From positions 1-64,000 of the forward strand of contig NZ_WUAF01000013.1 of assembly GCF_009800965.1 (NCBI RefSeq): 64,000 nt of DNA. Reading direction: 5' to 3'. Below, in pieces: positions 27,191-36,108 of the stretch. How positions within the stretch are numbered: position 1 is the stretch's first letter; the number at the start of each line of letters is the position of its first letter. The notes beneath the pieces were generated by a model, which saw only the letters and a list, made by a program, of their open reading frames with translations, did not search any database and was not told where the DNA came from. Position numbers and translations under genes: made by a program. The stretch comes from Cognatazoarcus halotolerans (GTDB lineage: Bacteria; Pseudomonadota; Gammaproteobacteria; Burkholderiales; Rhodocyclaceae).

Positions 27191-28393
27191 ATGGCAATCT
27201 TCGGTTACAAGGCAATGACGCCCGACGGTCGCCTGGTGCGCGGAGAGCTCGAGGCGATCAACCTCGTCGACCTGGAAATGCGCCTGCGCCGAATGGAGCT
27301 CGACTTCATCAACGGCCAGCCGATCCGCCACCATGCGCTCTTCAGACCGACCCCGGCGCCGCGACGCGAACTGATCAACTTCTGCTTCCACCTCGAACAA
27401 CTGACCCGTGCCGGCGTGCCGATTCTCGAAGGCCTTGCCGATTTGCGCGATTCGACCGAGCATCCCAGATTTCGAGAGGTCGTTGCCGGCGTGGTCGAGG
27501 GCATTGAAGGCGGACGCAGCCTGTCGCAATCGCTGGAAGACTACCCCCAGGCATTCGATCCGGTTTTCTGCAATCTGGTACGGGCGGGCGAGACATCCGG
27601 GAACCTGCCACATGTCCTGCGTGAGCTGGCATCGGCGCTCAAGCGCGAAGACGAACTGGCCGCCTATGCCCGAAAGCTGACGATCTATCCGGCAATCGTC
27701 GGCACCATCATTCTTGCGGCGATCTCGGTTTCATTGATCTACGTGGTCCCCGAACTGGCGCGGCTGTTCCGCAGTACCGGACAGTCCTTGCCGCTACAGA
27801 CCCGACTGCTGATAGGTCTCTCGGCTTTCCTGCGCGATTACTGGTGGTTGGTGCTGGGCAGCATTGTCGGCCTGGCCGCGGGTATCCGGCTCTCCGTGGA
27901 GCGTTTGCCCTCGGCGCGGCTGCGTTACGATGCGCTGCTTCTGCGCCTGCCGCTGCTCGGCAACATACGCCGCAAGATCGTGCTGGCCCGATTCGCCAAT
28001 CTCTTCGCGATGATGTACGCCTCGGGCATTCCCATCATTCAGGCTCTGCACAGCGCCGAACGCGTGGTCGGCAACCGGGTCATTCAGAACGCCCTCGAAC
28101 GGGTTGGGGAACGCATCGGCCAGGGTCAGAACGTTTCGACCTCGTTTGCAGCCACAGCACTGTTCCCGCCGCTCGTCACGCGCATGCTGCGTGTCGGCGA
28201 AAACACGGGTGCGCTCGACACAGCGCTCGCGAATGTCAGTTACTTCTACGACCGCGACGTTCAGGAAGCCACCGAGCGGTTGCAGACCATGATCGAGCCG
28301 ATGCTGACATTGATCCTGGGCTCGATTCTGCTCTGGATCATGATGGCCGTGCTCGGTCCGGTGTACGACATCATCACCCAGCTGCCGGTATGA
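27191..28393 (+). CDS. mshG: Pilus assembly inner-membrane protein MshG (GspF/PilC family)
   Basis: This 400-residue polytopic protein is the inner-membrane platform that couples ATPase turning to pilin insertion. The two GspF domains are seen at about residues 65-185 (FCFHLEQLTRAGVPILEGLA) and 270-390 (FANLFAMMYASGIPIIQALH), each followed by membrane helices; the last is MLTLILGSILLWIMMAVLGP. It starts 4 bases after mshE. The match to the MshG branch comes from gene order. Confidence 0.93.
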   Translation: MAIFGYKAMTPDGRLVRGELEAINLVDLEMRLRRMELDFINGQPIRHHALFRPTPAPRRELINFCFHLEQLTRAGVPILEGLADLRDSTEHPRFREVVAGVVEGIEGGRSLSQSLEDYPQAFDPVFCNLVRAGETSGNLPHVLRELASALKREDELAAYARKLTIYPAIVGTIILAAISVSLIYVVPELARLFRSTGQSLPLQTRLLIGLSAFLRDYWWLVLGSIVGLAAGIRLSVERLPSARLRYDALLLRLPLLGNIRRKIVLARFANLFAMMYASGIPIIQALHSAERVVGNRVIQNALERVGERIGQGQNVSTSFAATALFPPLVTRMLRVGENTGALDTALANVSYFYDRDVQEATERLQTMIEPMLTLILGSILLWIMMAVLGPVYDIITQLPV

Positions 28394-28397
28394 GTCG

Positions 28398-29936
28398 ATG
28401 AGCAGCCGCCACATCCTCTATATCACGTCGGACGGCCTGCGCTGGTTCCGGCTCAAGTCCGGACGAGCGGAACTGTTCGCCAGCTTCGACACCGGGGAGG
28501 CCGGCCAGCAGGTGTTCGCAGCCCGGCTTGCCGAAGTTCGCGAAACGGCCACGTTCGCCGTATTAGTAGATGTTGCCGACGAGGCCTTCCACGTCGATGT
28601 CGTGCCTGCGGTCAGTGGAAGCGACCGCCGAGCAATGCTGAATCGCAAGCTCGCGCAGCATTTCTATGGGAACACCTATACCGCTGCCACCAGTCTGGGC
28701 AGGGAGAAGACCGGTCGCAGGGACGAGAGAATCCTCTTTGCGGCCGTCACCCGGCAGGCGGTCCTCGAGCCCTGGATCGACGCCCTGACGAGAACCGAAG
28801 CAAGGGTAAGCGGGGTGCATAGCGTTCCTCTCTTGCTTGACCGCATGCTCGAGCGCAAGCGCAGCGGGTTCGGCCGATGTCTGCTGATCAATCTCACCCC
28901 GGCCGGCCTGCGACAGAGCTTCCTCGACCAGGGCCGCCTGCGTTTCAGCCGGCTCACGGCACACCACGACGGTGGAGCTGGCTTACTCAAGGGAAGCGGC
29001 AGCGACGAGATACGCAAGACCCACGCCTATCTGACCGGACAACGCCTGCTTGCCCGTGGTGAGCCGGTAGACGTGGTCGTCATGGCCGGCGAGCGCGAAT
29101 TCGAGATTCTTGCCGGCCAGCAGCTCGGCACCGACGAGTTGCGCCTGGTGCTCGCGCCCTGCAGCACGATCGCCGCCCGCCTCAAGCTGCCCGCCCCCTC
29201 CGAAAGCGGTGACAGTCTGCCTCTGCTGCTCTCGGCACTGGACCGCGAAGCGGACTGTCTGCACCTGGGCAGCCAGTCGATTCTCCGCTTTCACCGGATC
29301 CACTTTGCGCGGCGGGCGGTGTTCGGCGCCGCCGCCGTCGTCCTGGTCGCGGGCCTGCTTTTCTCGGGCAAACTGTGGCTGGATAGCATCGACATCAGGG
29401 GCCATGCCGATTTGCTGCGCCAACGGGCGGCTGATCAAGACGTGCGCTATCGCGAATTGATCGGCAGTCTTCCGCCCCTGCCGGCACCACTTGAGCAACT
29501 TCGGACCCTGATCGACGATATCGATCGCCTGGAGTCGCTGTCGATTCCGGCGATACGGATTCTGCAGCCGCTGTCCCGCGCGCTTGAAAACGAACCGGAA
29601 CTCACGCTCGTCCGCGTGCGCTGGCAAATCGATCAGTCCAGCGCCTCGGCGACGACAACGGCCGCGGACTGGGCGGCAGACACGCGGGTGATTGCAACCG
29701 CGGATCTGCGCTTGCCCGACTACCTCGAAGGTGACCAGCGCGGCATGATCGAACTGAGCGAACGATTCTCGACAACGCTGACACGTTACGCCGGAGATAC
29801 GGTCAGAATCGTCCGGCTACCGATTGATCTCCAGTCCTCCCAGACGCTTCGGGGACGCGAAGGACGCGAAGCGCTGTCGGACCGCCCGGCCGCGCTGGAG
29901 ATTCAATACGTGCTGAAGGGGCCGGGGAAGAACTGA
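28398..29936 (+). CDS. MshI/PilM-PilN-like pilus assembly protein
   Basis: This 512-residue protein has a cytoplasmic N-terminal half of about 300 residues, one membrane helix at about 305-323 (AVFGAAAVVLVAGLLFSGKL), then a periplasmic part with a coiled coil (LLRQRAADQDVRYRELIGSL) and an alpha/beta end. The plan is that of PilM fused to PilN, or of MshI, which assemble the inner-membrane ring of type IV pilus machines. The actin-like motifs of PilM are not clear (LLINLTPAGLRQSFLDQGRL is the likeliest equivalent). Its place after mshG and before a PilO-like gene supports the call. Sequence identity to known families is low by eye. Confidence 0.72.
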   Translation: MSSRHILYITSDGLRWFRLKSGRAELFASFDTGEAGQQVFAARLAEVRETATFAVLVDVADEAFHVDVVPAVSGSDRRAMLNRKLAQHFYGNTYTAATSLGREKTGRRDERILFAAVTRQAVLEPWIDALTRTEARVSGVHSVPLLLDRMLERKRSGFGRCLLINLTPAGLRQSFLDQGRLRFSRLTAHHDGGAGLLKGSGSDEIRKTHAYLTGQRLLARGEPVDVVVMAGEREFEILAGQQLGTDELRLVLAPCSTIAARLKLPAPSESGDSLPLLLSALDREADCLHLGSQSILRFHRIHFARRAVFGAAAVVLVAGLLFSGKLWLDSIDIRGHADLLRQRAADQDVRYRELIGSLPPLPAPLEQLRTLIDDIDRLESLSIPAIRILQPLSRALENEPELTLVRVRWQIDQSSASATTTAADWAADTRVIATADLRLPDYLEGDQRGMIELSERFSTTLTRYAGDTVRIVRLPIDLQSSQTLRGREGREALSDRPAALEIQYVLKGPGKN

Positions 29937-30541
29937 TGGAAGCCAGAGACCTCGTACGTCTGCGCACCCCGCTGTTCGTGCTCGCCCTGAGCCTTCTGCT
30001 GGCACTTGGTGCAGGCTGGCACGCAACGGTACGGCGACAGAAGGCCGTCGAGGACGAGCGGACAGCGAGCGGCGGTTTCAATGCGGCGCACAGCCGATAC
30101 GAGGCCGCGCGGCGCGACGAAGCATTGATGCGCCTTACCATCAGGCGATTCCGGGTCCTGGAAGCTCAACACATGATTGGCGACGAATCCCGTCTCGGCT
30201 GGATCGAACGCTTGCGTGCCGCGCGAGAAGCGGCCGGATGGGGACAATTGGACTACGAGCTGCGGCCGCGCCTGCCGATTCCGATGCCGACCGCTCCGGG
30301 ACGCTACGCGCTCACGGCGAGCCGCATGCTCGTCACCGGCGACATGCTGCACGCGCAACGCCTGATCACCTTTCTAGACAGACTGACGCTTGAAAGCTCC
30401 GCGCTGGTCATTGTCCGCAGCTGCGACATCAAGCGTCACAGTGAAGCCGAAATGACTGACCACGACGCGCCGCTTCAGGTCCGCTGCGAGCTCGACTGGA
30501 TCACCGTCGCCGACAAGCCTACGGACGAGGCGACGCGATGA
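29936..30541 (+). CDS. MshJ/PilO-like pilus assembly protein
   Basis: This 201-residue bitopic protein has one N-terminal membrane helix (LFVLALSLLLALGAGWHATV, about residues 13-32). A short coiled coil and a ferredoxin-like periplasmic domain follow, the plan of PilO, GspM and MshJ. The ATG overlaps the upstream stop by one base (TGATGG). It probably dimerises with the preceding protein to form the inner-membrane alignment ring. The call rests on size, topology and position, not on clear sequence motifs. Confidence 0.65.
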   Translation: MEARDLVRLRTPLFVLALSLLLALGAGWHATVRRQKAVEDERTASGGFNAAHSRYEAARRDEALMRLTIRRFRVLEAQHMIGDESRLGWIERLRAAREAAGWGQLDYELRPRLPIPMPTAPGRYALTASRMLVTGDMLHAQRLITFLDRLTLESSALVIVRSCDIKRHSEAEMTDHDAPLQVRCELDWITVADKPTDEATR

Positions 30542-30921
30542 CGCCGAGGAATTTCCTGCTGCTGCTCGGTCTTGCCCTGCTGAGCGGACCTGGCTGCGCG
30601 GAAGAGCTCGGCAGGCTGTTCTTCTCGCCCCAGGAGCGTCTTGAACTCGATCGACGTGGCGTCGTACACCCCGCGGCCCCCGCCCCCTCGGGCGATCGCG
30701 CGCCGGAATCGATACGCCTCGATGGGATCATCCGGCGCGCGGACGGGAGCGCAACCGTCTGGATCAATGGCCGCGAAGTGCCGCCGGCGGCAGCCAAACG
30801 CCTCTCGGGCGGCACCGCCGCGGCGGTGACCCTGCCTGACGGCCACCGGGTCAGGCTGAAGGTCGGCGATGTCGCCCCTCTCCCACCTATGGACGAAGCA
30901 ACACCCGGGGACGGGCAGTGA
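30538..30921 (+). CDS. MshK/PilP-like periplasmic pilus protein
   Basis: This 127-residue secreted protein has a signal peptide (FLLLLGLALLSGPGCAEE). The alpha-beta segment RLDGIIRRADGSATVWINGR resembles the homology region of MshK, GspC and PilP-type connectors that join the inner-membrane ring to the secretin. A cysteine precedes AEE, so a lipoprotein is possible, but the lipobox (GPGC) is poor. It overlaps its neighbours by four bases each. Function is inferred from the motif and gene order. Confidence 0.65.
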   Translation: MTPRNFLLLLGLALLSGPGCAEELGRLFFSPQERLELDRRGVVHPAAPAPSGDRAPESIRLDGIIRRADGSATVWINGREVPPAAAKRLSGGTAAAVTLPDGHRVRLKVGDVAPLPPMDEATPGDGQ

Positions 30922-32135
30922 ACCGCCAGGGTGGAATCATCCTGCCCGCACTGCTGGTCTTCATGCTGGTCGGCATCATTGCCCTTGGCCTCGCCGAGTC
31001 GCGGCTCACATCGGATATCAAGGCTCGCCAGCATCGCCAGACCATTCGTGCGCTGGCAGATGCACGGTCGGCACTGGTCGGGTTCGCGCTGAGTTATCCG
31101 CTCACTCACACGGGCAATCCACGGCTGGGCCTGCTGCCCTGTCCGGACCTCGACAACGACGGCAGCTCGGACACCTGTGGCAGCCAGAATGCATTCTCCA
31201 TCGGCCGATTCCCGTTTCGTACCCTTGGTTTGCCCAAGATGATCGATGGCAGCGGGAACTGCCTATGGTATGCCGTCGCAGGCAACTACAAGAACAATCC
31301 GGATCCTCCCGGGCCACTCAACTGGGACACCCCGGGGCAGTTCAATCTCGTGAGCAGCGGCGGCATGCCCCTCAATGACGCCGGCAACGGCCACCAGGCA
31401 GCGGTGGCGGTGGTGCTGGCACCTTCAGGGCCGATCGGTGGCCAATCACGCAGCGGCACATCGCACCCATGCCCGGGCGGTGATGACGCTGCGGCCGAGC
31501 TTGCTTCCTACCTCGAATCATCGATACCGGCACCAGGCCCTCTACCGGTAACGATCAGCGAGGGGCTGTTCACTGGCAATGCCAATAATGATCGCATCGC
31601 CTGGATCAGTGCCCAGGACCTCGGTCAGCAATTCTCCCGTACTGCATTTGTGAACGCGCACCTGCAGCAGATGCTCGACACCGCTCACGACAGGCTGTCG
31701 GTTCTGAATATCGATCCCGAATCGCCACTGGTCGACGCCAGCGGCAACCTAGCCGTTGGCAAACTTCCGAGTGCCGCCACCTTGATGATCGCACCTGAAG
31801 CGACGGCCAGGATCCATGACGACTGGCGCAGCATGACCTGGTACGCGCGCTGTCGCGACGGAACACAGTGCCTCGGCGCGCTGCTACAGACCGACCCTGA
31901 CAATGCATCGGCGCTCACTTACGTCACCTGCCGAGGGATACTCGTCTTCGGCGGCTCAAGACGTCTTTCTGGACCACTTCAGTCGAGGCTGACGACCGCG
32001 CAACAAGCGGATCCGTCAGAATACTTCGAGGGCACGAACGTCGCTGCGCTCAGCACGCCGACATCGGGCTTTTCAGGACTGGACAAAATCAGCCTAGATC
32101 ATCCGGACAGGGACGTCATCTCGTGCATTTACTGA
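30918..32135 (+). CDS. Large minor-pseudopilin-like protein, GspK/PilX type, without Glu5
   Basis: This 405-residue protein has a short leader MNRQGG followed by a hydrophobic helix IILPALLVFMLVGIIALGLA, as in type IV prepilins cut after glycine by prepilin peptidase. The residue at mature position 5 is alanine instead of glutamate, which is typical of tip-initiating pseudopilins such as GspK. The large globular part has four or more cysteines (LLPCPDLDNDGSSDTC, NCLWYAV, SHPCPG, ARCRDGTQC, TCRGI, ISCIY) that could form disulfides. Overlap with the MshK-like gene and with the next prepilin gene places it in the operon. No close family was recognised. Confidence 0.6.
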   Translation: MNRQGGIILPALLVFMLVGIIALGLAESRLTSDIKARQHRQTIRALADARSALVGFALSYPLTHTGNPRLGLLPCPDLDNDGSSDTCGSQNAFSIGRFPFRTLGLPKMIDGSGNCLWYAVAGNYKNNPDPPGPLNWDTPGQFNLVSSGGMPLNDAGNGHQAAVAVVLAPSGPIGGQSRSGTSHPCPGGDDAAAELASYLESSIPAPGPLPVTISEGLFTGNANNDRIAWISAQDLGQQFSRTAFVNAHLQQMLDTAHDRLSVLNIDPESPLVDASGNLAVGKLPSAATLMIAPEATARIHDDWRSMTWYARCRDGTQCLGALLQTDPDNASALTYVTCRGILVFGGSRRLSGPLQSRLTTAQQADPSEYFEGTNVAALSTPTSGFSGLDKISLDHPDRDVISCIY

Positions 32136-32812
32136 CGGCAATCCGCACTTTCAAGGACGCACGAGGGTTCACGCTCGCCGAACTCGCAGTCGTCCTGCTC
32201 ATCATTTCGATTCTTGCTGCTGCATTCATCGTGCCACTCAGCGGGAGGGAGGAAAGTCGTCGTCGCCATGAGACGGAGGCGGCACTCGAGGAAATCCGCG
32301 AGGCTTTGATTGGCTTTGCGATCATTCACCGCCGACTGCCCTGCCCTACGGTTGAAACGAACCCGACCGTCGCCGCCTACGGGATCGAAGACGCGACCTG
32401 CAGCAAGAATGCCGAGGGCTACCTTCCCTGGCGCACCCTCGGAGTCGAGTCGCATGATGCGTGGGGCCGGCCACGCACCAAGGACACCGATCCGTGGACG
32501 GGGTATTGGCGGTACCGAGTAGTCCCATCCGTATCTCTGCCGACTGCTCATATCGATGTCGGCACGACCCTGGACGACGAACTGCGTCTCGTAGACGCCG
32601 ACGGCAGTACCATGGTGGACGGCAAGGCGCTGGCGGCACTGGTGTACTCGACCGGACCGAACGGCACCCCCGACGGCGCGAATGCGAGCTACGAAGCCGG
32701 CTCCGTCGCAACATACGAGACCGGCGCGCCGACCACCACGTTTGATGATATCGTGGCGTGGATCGGCCATCCGTTATTGATCGCGCGCATGGCCGCTGCC
32801 GGGTCGCTCTGA
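32123..32812 (+). CDS. Minor prepilin, type IV pilus/pseudopilus
   Basis: A classic prepilin N-terminus is present: a 15-residue leader ending RG, then FTLAELAVVLLIISILAAAF with Glu at mature position 5. The mature part is about 214 residues with two cysteines (LPCPT and ATCSKN). The GTG at 32123 lies 12 bases inside the previous gene and has AGGGA upstream, so the two are coupled. It shares the RLPCP and YLPWRTLG-like pattern with the preceding protein (LLPCPDLD, PFRTLGL), so the two may be related minor pilins. It closes the plus-strand pilus operon; the adenylate cyclase gene follows 106 bases later. Confidence 0.82.
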   Translation: MHLLTAIRTFKDARGFTLAELAVVLLIISILAAAFIVPLSGREESRRRHETEAALEEIREALIGFAIIHRRLPCPTVETNPTVAAYGIEDATCSKNAEGYLPWRTLGVESHDAWGRPRTKDTDPWTGYWRYRVVPSVSLPTAHIDVGTTLDDELRLVDADGSTMVDGKALAALVYSTGPNGTPDGANASYEAGSVATYETGAPTTTFDDIVAWIGHPLLIARMAAAGSL

Positions 32813-32885
32813 ACCTTGCCCGCGCAGTCTCTTTGGCCGGGACGCCTTTCCGGGCTCGACTCGGTCGGGTACTCCCATCCTTACC

Positions 32886-32901
32886 TCAGACCCTGGTCTG
32901 A
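32886..32901. promoter_or_regulatory. 16-bp palindrome upstream of the adenylate cyclase gene
   Basis: TCAGACC-CT-GGTCTGA is a 7-bp inverted repeat with a 2-base centre, ending 17 bases before the chosen cyclase start codon. It could be an operator or a short RNA hairpin covering the ribosome-binding region. No other copy was seen near the pilus genes. Confidence 0.4.
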
Positions 32902-32918
32902 CGGTGAATCCGGAAACA

Positions 32919-34217
32919 ATGCACGAGTTCATACAAAAGCTGCGAAGCGCCGGCATCACTGACGCAGACGACGAAAACACACGGCTCGCGAAGTCGCTGC
33001 TTGTTCTCGCGAGCGGTCTGGTCAGTATGGCCTCGGTCGTGTGGCTGATGCTCTACTGGAGTCTGGGGCCAAGACTTTCGTCAACACTTCCGTTCCTGTT
33101 CCAGCTCCTGCTCGCCGGCAACCTGGCGCTCTATATCAAGAGCGGGCGATTCGAATGGTTCCGGGCAAGCCAGCTCGCGCTCCTTCTGTTCTTTCCCTTC
33201 GTTGCGCAGTGGAGCATCGGCAACTTCATCACGGCCTCGGGTCTCATCCTGTGGGGTCTGCTGGCGCCGATAGGCGCAGTTCTTTGCATGGGCTCGCGCG
33301 AATCCACGCCTTGGTTCTTTGCCTATCTTTTCCTCACCGCGCTGACCGGCTTCTTCGATTACTACCTTGCAGATTTCAATCCGATCGGTGCCGCTGAAAT
33401 TCCGATCCGCACGTCGGTCGTCTTTTTCGTGCTCAACTTCGTTACGATTTCGGCCATCGTCTTTGCCATGCTGCGTTTCGCCGTTGCCGAACGCGACCGC
33501 GCCCAGAAGCGCCAGGCTGAAGCCCACCGCCTACTCCAGGCCGAACAGATCCGTTCGGAACGCCTGCTGCTCAACATCCTCCCCGCACCGATTGCGAGAC
33601 GGCTGAAGGACAGCGACCAGACCATCGCAGACGGCTTTGCCGAAGTGACGGTCATGTTTGCGGACATCGTGAATTTCACCCAGATCGCCAGTGGCATGAG
33701 TGCCGAACGCGTATTTTCGATGCTCAATAACGTATTCTGCCGCTTCGACGCGCTCGCCGAATCCCTTGGTCTGGAAAAAATCAAGACGATTGGCGATGCC
33801 TACATGGTTGCGGGCGGACTCAACAGCGAAGCACCGGATGCCTGTTACCGCATCGCTCAGCTCGCTCTTTCGATGCAACAAACCTTGCCAGAACTCGAGG
33901 GCTCGGACACCCCACCCCTTTCGCTGCGTATCGGCATTGGAACCGGACCGGTCGTCGCGGGAGTCGTCGGTCGCAAGAAATTCATCTACGACCTATGGGG
34001 CGACACGGTCAACCTGGCGAGTCGCCTCACTTCGGAAGGAAAACCCGGCGTCATTCAATGCGACGAACGCAGCCACCAACAGCTTCATCACATGTTCGAA
34101 TTTTCCGCCCCTGTCGAACTCAGCCTCAAAGGCAAGGGGAAGGTCGTGGTCTACCGACTGGAGCGTCCCTCATGCGCCTCAAGTGTCCTGCCCTACTCAA
34201 GCCCGGTGGCAGGCTGA
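32919..34217 (+). CDS. Membrane-bound class III adenylate cyclase
   Basis: This 432-residue enzyme would make cAMP from ATP. Residues 30-200 carry about six membrane helices, followed by a coiled-coil linker (RAQKRQAEAHRLLQAEQIRS) and the catalytic domain at about 240-420. The two metal aspartates are in VMFADIVNFTQ and KTIGDAYMV. Substrate-choosing Lys (LEKIKTIGD) and Asp (YDLWGDTVNLASRL) indicate adenylate, not guanylate, cyclase. The ATG at 32919 has GGA 8 bases upstream; a GTG five codons earlier has none. The gene ends inside the 3' end of the convergent histidine kinase gene (25-bp overlap). Its place in the pilus island suggests that cAMP signalling is tied to the pilus. Confidence 0.9.
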   Translation: MHEFIQKLRSAGITDADDENTRLAKSLLVLASGLVSMASVVWLMLYWSLGPRLSSTLPFLFQLLLAGNLALYIKSGRFEWFRASQLALLLFFPFVAQWSIGNFITASGLILWGLLAPIGAVLCMGSRESTPWFFAYLFLTALTGFFDYYLADFNPIGAAEIPIRTSVVFFVLNFVTISAIVFAMLRFAVAERDRAQKRQAEAHRLLQAEQIRSERLLLNILPAPIARRLKDSDQTIADGFAEVTVMFADIVNFTQIASGMSAERVFSMLNNVFCRFDALAESLGLEKIKTIGDAYMVAGGLNSEAPDACYRIAQLALSMQQTLPELEGSDTPPLSLRIGIGTGPVVAGVVGRKKFIYDLWGDTVNLASRLTSEGKPGVIQCDERSHQQLHHMFEFSAPVELSLKGKGKVVVYRLERPSCASSVLPYSSPVAG

Positions 34218-35899
34218 TCCAGCACAAAGCGGACACAGCCGGAACGATTCTCGGCCAAGCGAATCCGGAAGCCCAACCTGTCGGCGAGGCGGGCCGTTTG
34301 ATAGAGTCCCATGCCAAGCCCCTGATCCGACTGAAGTGGTTGACTGAATAGCCGCCTGACAATTTCGGCCGGCAGCTCGGCACCACTATCTTCCACGCTC
34401 AGCGTCAATCCATCCAGCGAGACGATGATCCGCAGGTTGGCATCGCGATGCCGTTTGGCCTCGGCGTTCTGAATCAGGTTTTCCAGCGCGCTGTCGTAAA
34501 GCTGATTCGGCACGGACAACGGCTCAGGCCGGGAAATCGCGAGAAATACCAGACCTTCTCCCTGATGGCGGGACCGGGCGCCAAACCACCATCGGTCGAG
34601 CGCCACGAACTCAATCTGCTCAGGCCCGGCCAGCTTCAACTTGTCGAGCGTGCCTTCAAGTCTCCTCGCAATGAGTGGCAGCTGCTTGAGGAACAACCCC
34701 CTGGTTGCCGCATCATCGCAGTCCGGGCGCTCGACCGCTGCGCAAAGAGCGTTGAGCGACTGCAGGAGATTCTTCACGTCGTGCGTCAACCGCGCGCCTG
34801 TTTCGTGAACCGCCTCGAGGTACGAGCGCGTCTGTAGCTCCCGGGTGTGGCACTTCTCACGATAGAACTCCGCCAGTACCCGCAGGAGCAGGTTGTAATG
34901 CCAAACCAACGCTGCGCTCGGCGCGCGCGCGAAGCGCAATTCGACACGCAACCCCCGGTGCATGAATTCACGGACGATTCCAACCGCCGCACCGAACTGA
35001 TGTTCGTCCTCGCAGGCCTCCACTTTCCACGCCCCCCCGACCACACCGGGGAAGCGAACGAGGCCCGAAATCTCACGGGCAATGAAACGCTCCGGATCCG
35101 ACTCGGCCAGCGCCTGGGTCGTCATGCCGTGCAGCCATTCCTCGAACGACAGGCCGGTCGACAACAATCGTCGCGAAAGCTGCAATCCAAGTCCTGCATG
35201 GCCCCGCTGCGGATTCCACGCCCAGGTGAGCACGAAAAGAGCGGCTGCCATTCCCATGACCGACATTGCCAACGCGCGGAAGTACGGTTGCCCACCGATC
35301 TGCATCAATGCGATGCCGCCCAGCACAGTTACCGCCAGCACCAGCAGGATGAACAGGGAAGACAGGAGATCGATGCCCCCCAGCACCTCCCCTGCCTCGT
35401 TTCGCTCTGCAGGCAACGAAGCAATCGCAAGCAACAATACCGGCGATCCAAACTGCATGAGGCTGGAAAAGACATCCAACCCAAGCTTGTCCCCCGGCAC
35501 GACCGAGGGCAACAATTCGAGCATCAGCAGCAGAATCAGAAACACCACCGCAAGCTGGTACGACAGGCGAGCGAGCACCGAATGCGCAACGAACGCGCGC
35601 CCCGCGACCACAGCCGCGAGCACCACGACCCACACGACCATTACACCCGCCGAAAGAACCGCAAGCAGGGCTCCGAGGACGCCTGTCATGATCAGCAGAT
35701 CGCGTGCGGCAAGGCGATAACGTGCCCTGACGACGGGCTGCCAAAGCAGGAACAGCCCAAAATGAGCGACCACAAGTGTTTTGCCAACCGGATCATCGAG
35801 CCCCTGAATCACGGCCAGCATCAACACCAGAAGGGCTGCGGCGAGCAAGATTTGCCGCCGCGACAAGAGCGTGCTCAGGTCATTTATCCAGCGTGGCAT
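34193..35899 (-). CDS. Multi-pass membrane sensor histidine kinase
   Basis: This 568-residue kinase starts with about eight membrane helices (residues 10-240). A cytoplasmic region of about 130 residues follows, then the phospho-accepting helix TGARLTHDVKNLLQSL with His near 373. The ATPase domain has N-box SALENLIQNA and G-box GLGMGLYQTARLA. The HDVKN form resembles PrsK-type kinases that partner NtrC-family activators. The ATG at 35899 is preferred over one 29 codons earlier, because the longer form would run through the three palindromes at 35929-35985. It is divergent from the prepilin gene, and its most likely partner is the activator at 19402-20856. Confidence 0.88.
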   Translation of the reverse strand: MPRWINDLSTLLSRRQILLAAALLVLMLAVIQGLDDPVGKTLVVAHFGLFLLWQPVVRARYRLAARDLLIMTGVLGALLAVLSAGVMVVWVVVLAAVVAGRAFVAHSVLARLSYQLAVVFLILLLMLELLPSVVPGDKLGLDVFSSLMQFGSPVLLLAIASLPAERNEAGEVLGGIDLLSSLFILLVLAVTVLGGIALMQIGGQPYFRALAMSVMGMAAALFVLTWAWNPQRGHAGLGLQLSRRLLSTGLSFEEWLHGMTTQALAESDPERFIAREISGLVRFPGVVGGAWKVEACEDEHQFGAAVGIVREFMHRGLRVELRFARAPSAALVWHYNLLLRVLAEFYREKCHTRELQTRSYLEAVHETGARLTHDVKNLLQSLNALCAAVERPDCDDAATRGLFLKQLPLIARRLEGTLDKLKLAGPEQIEFVALDRWWFGARSRHQGEGLVFLAISRPEPLSVPNQLYDSALENLIQNAEAKRHRDANLRIIVSLDGLTLSVEDSGAELPAEIVRRLFSQPLQSDQGLGMGLYQTARLADRLGFRIRLAENRSGCVRFVLDQPATGLE

Positions 35900-35928
35900 C
35901 CTGTCGCATTCCTTCCTTGAAGACGGCT

Positions 35929-35985
35929 TGTCAACATACTGACGCCATGTCGAAATATTGACGCCAAGCTGTCGAATTCTTGACA
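35929..35985. promoter_or_regulatory. Three TGTC-N8-GAC sites, candidate sigma54 activator sites
   Basis: Three 16-bp palindromes lie in a row: TGTC-AACATACT-GACG (35929-35944), TGTC-GAAATATT-GACG (35948-35963) and TGTC-GAATTCTT-GACA (35970-35985). Starts are 19 and 22 bp apart, about two helix turns. They lie roughly 75-130 bp upstream of the predicted start of the sigma54 promoter, the usual distance for NtrC-type enhancers. A fourth copy precedes the activator gene at 19333. Confidence 0.75.
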
Positions 35986-36033
35986 CATCAAACTACATTT
36001 GACCGCCAAAAGACAAAATAGCGCCAAAGTCAC

Positions 36034-36050
36034 CGGCATGAAGCTTGCTT
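36034..36050 (+). promoter_or_regulatory. Sigma54 -24/-12 promoter of the prepilin gene
   Basis: CGGCAT-GAAGC-TTGCTT has the invariant GG (36035-36036) and GC (36047-36048) separated by exactly 10 bases, with GGCA and TTGC matching the consensus TGGCAC-N5-TTGCA. The transcript would start near 36060, 49 bases before the prepilin ATG. Confidence 0.78.
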
Positions 36051-36074
36051 CAACCATCGCAAGAGTGTCAAAAC

Positions 36075-36093
36075 ATGCAGTCAGTCACTGCAT
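36075..36093 (+). other. Leader hairpin of the prepilin mRNA
   Basis: ATGCAGT-cagtc-ACTGCAT forms a perfect 7-bp stem with a 5-base loop in the predicted untranslated leader, 5 bases before the ribosome-binding site GGAGAAGG. It may stabilise the message or control translation. Confidence 0.45.
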
Positions 36094-36108
36094 CGAGCGG
36101 AGAAGGCA

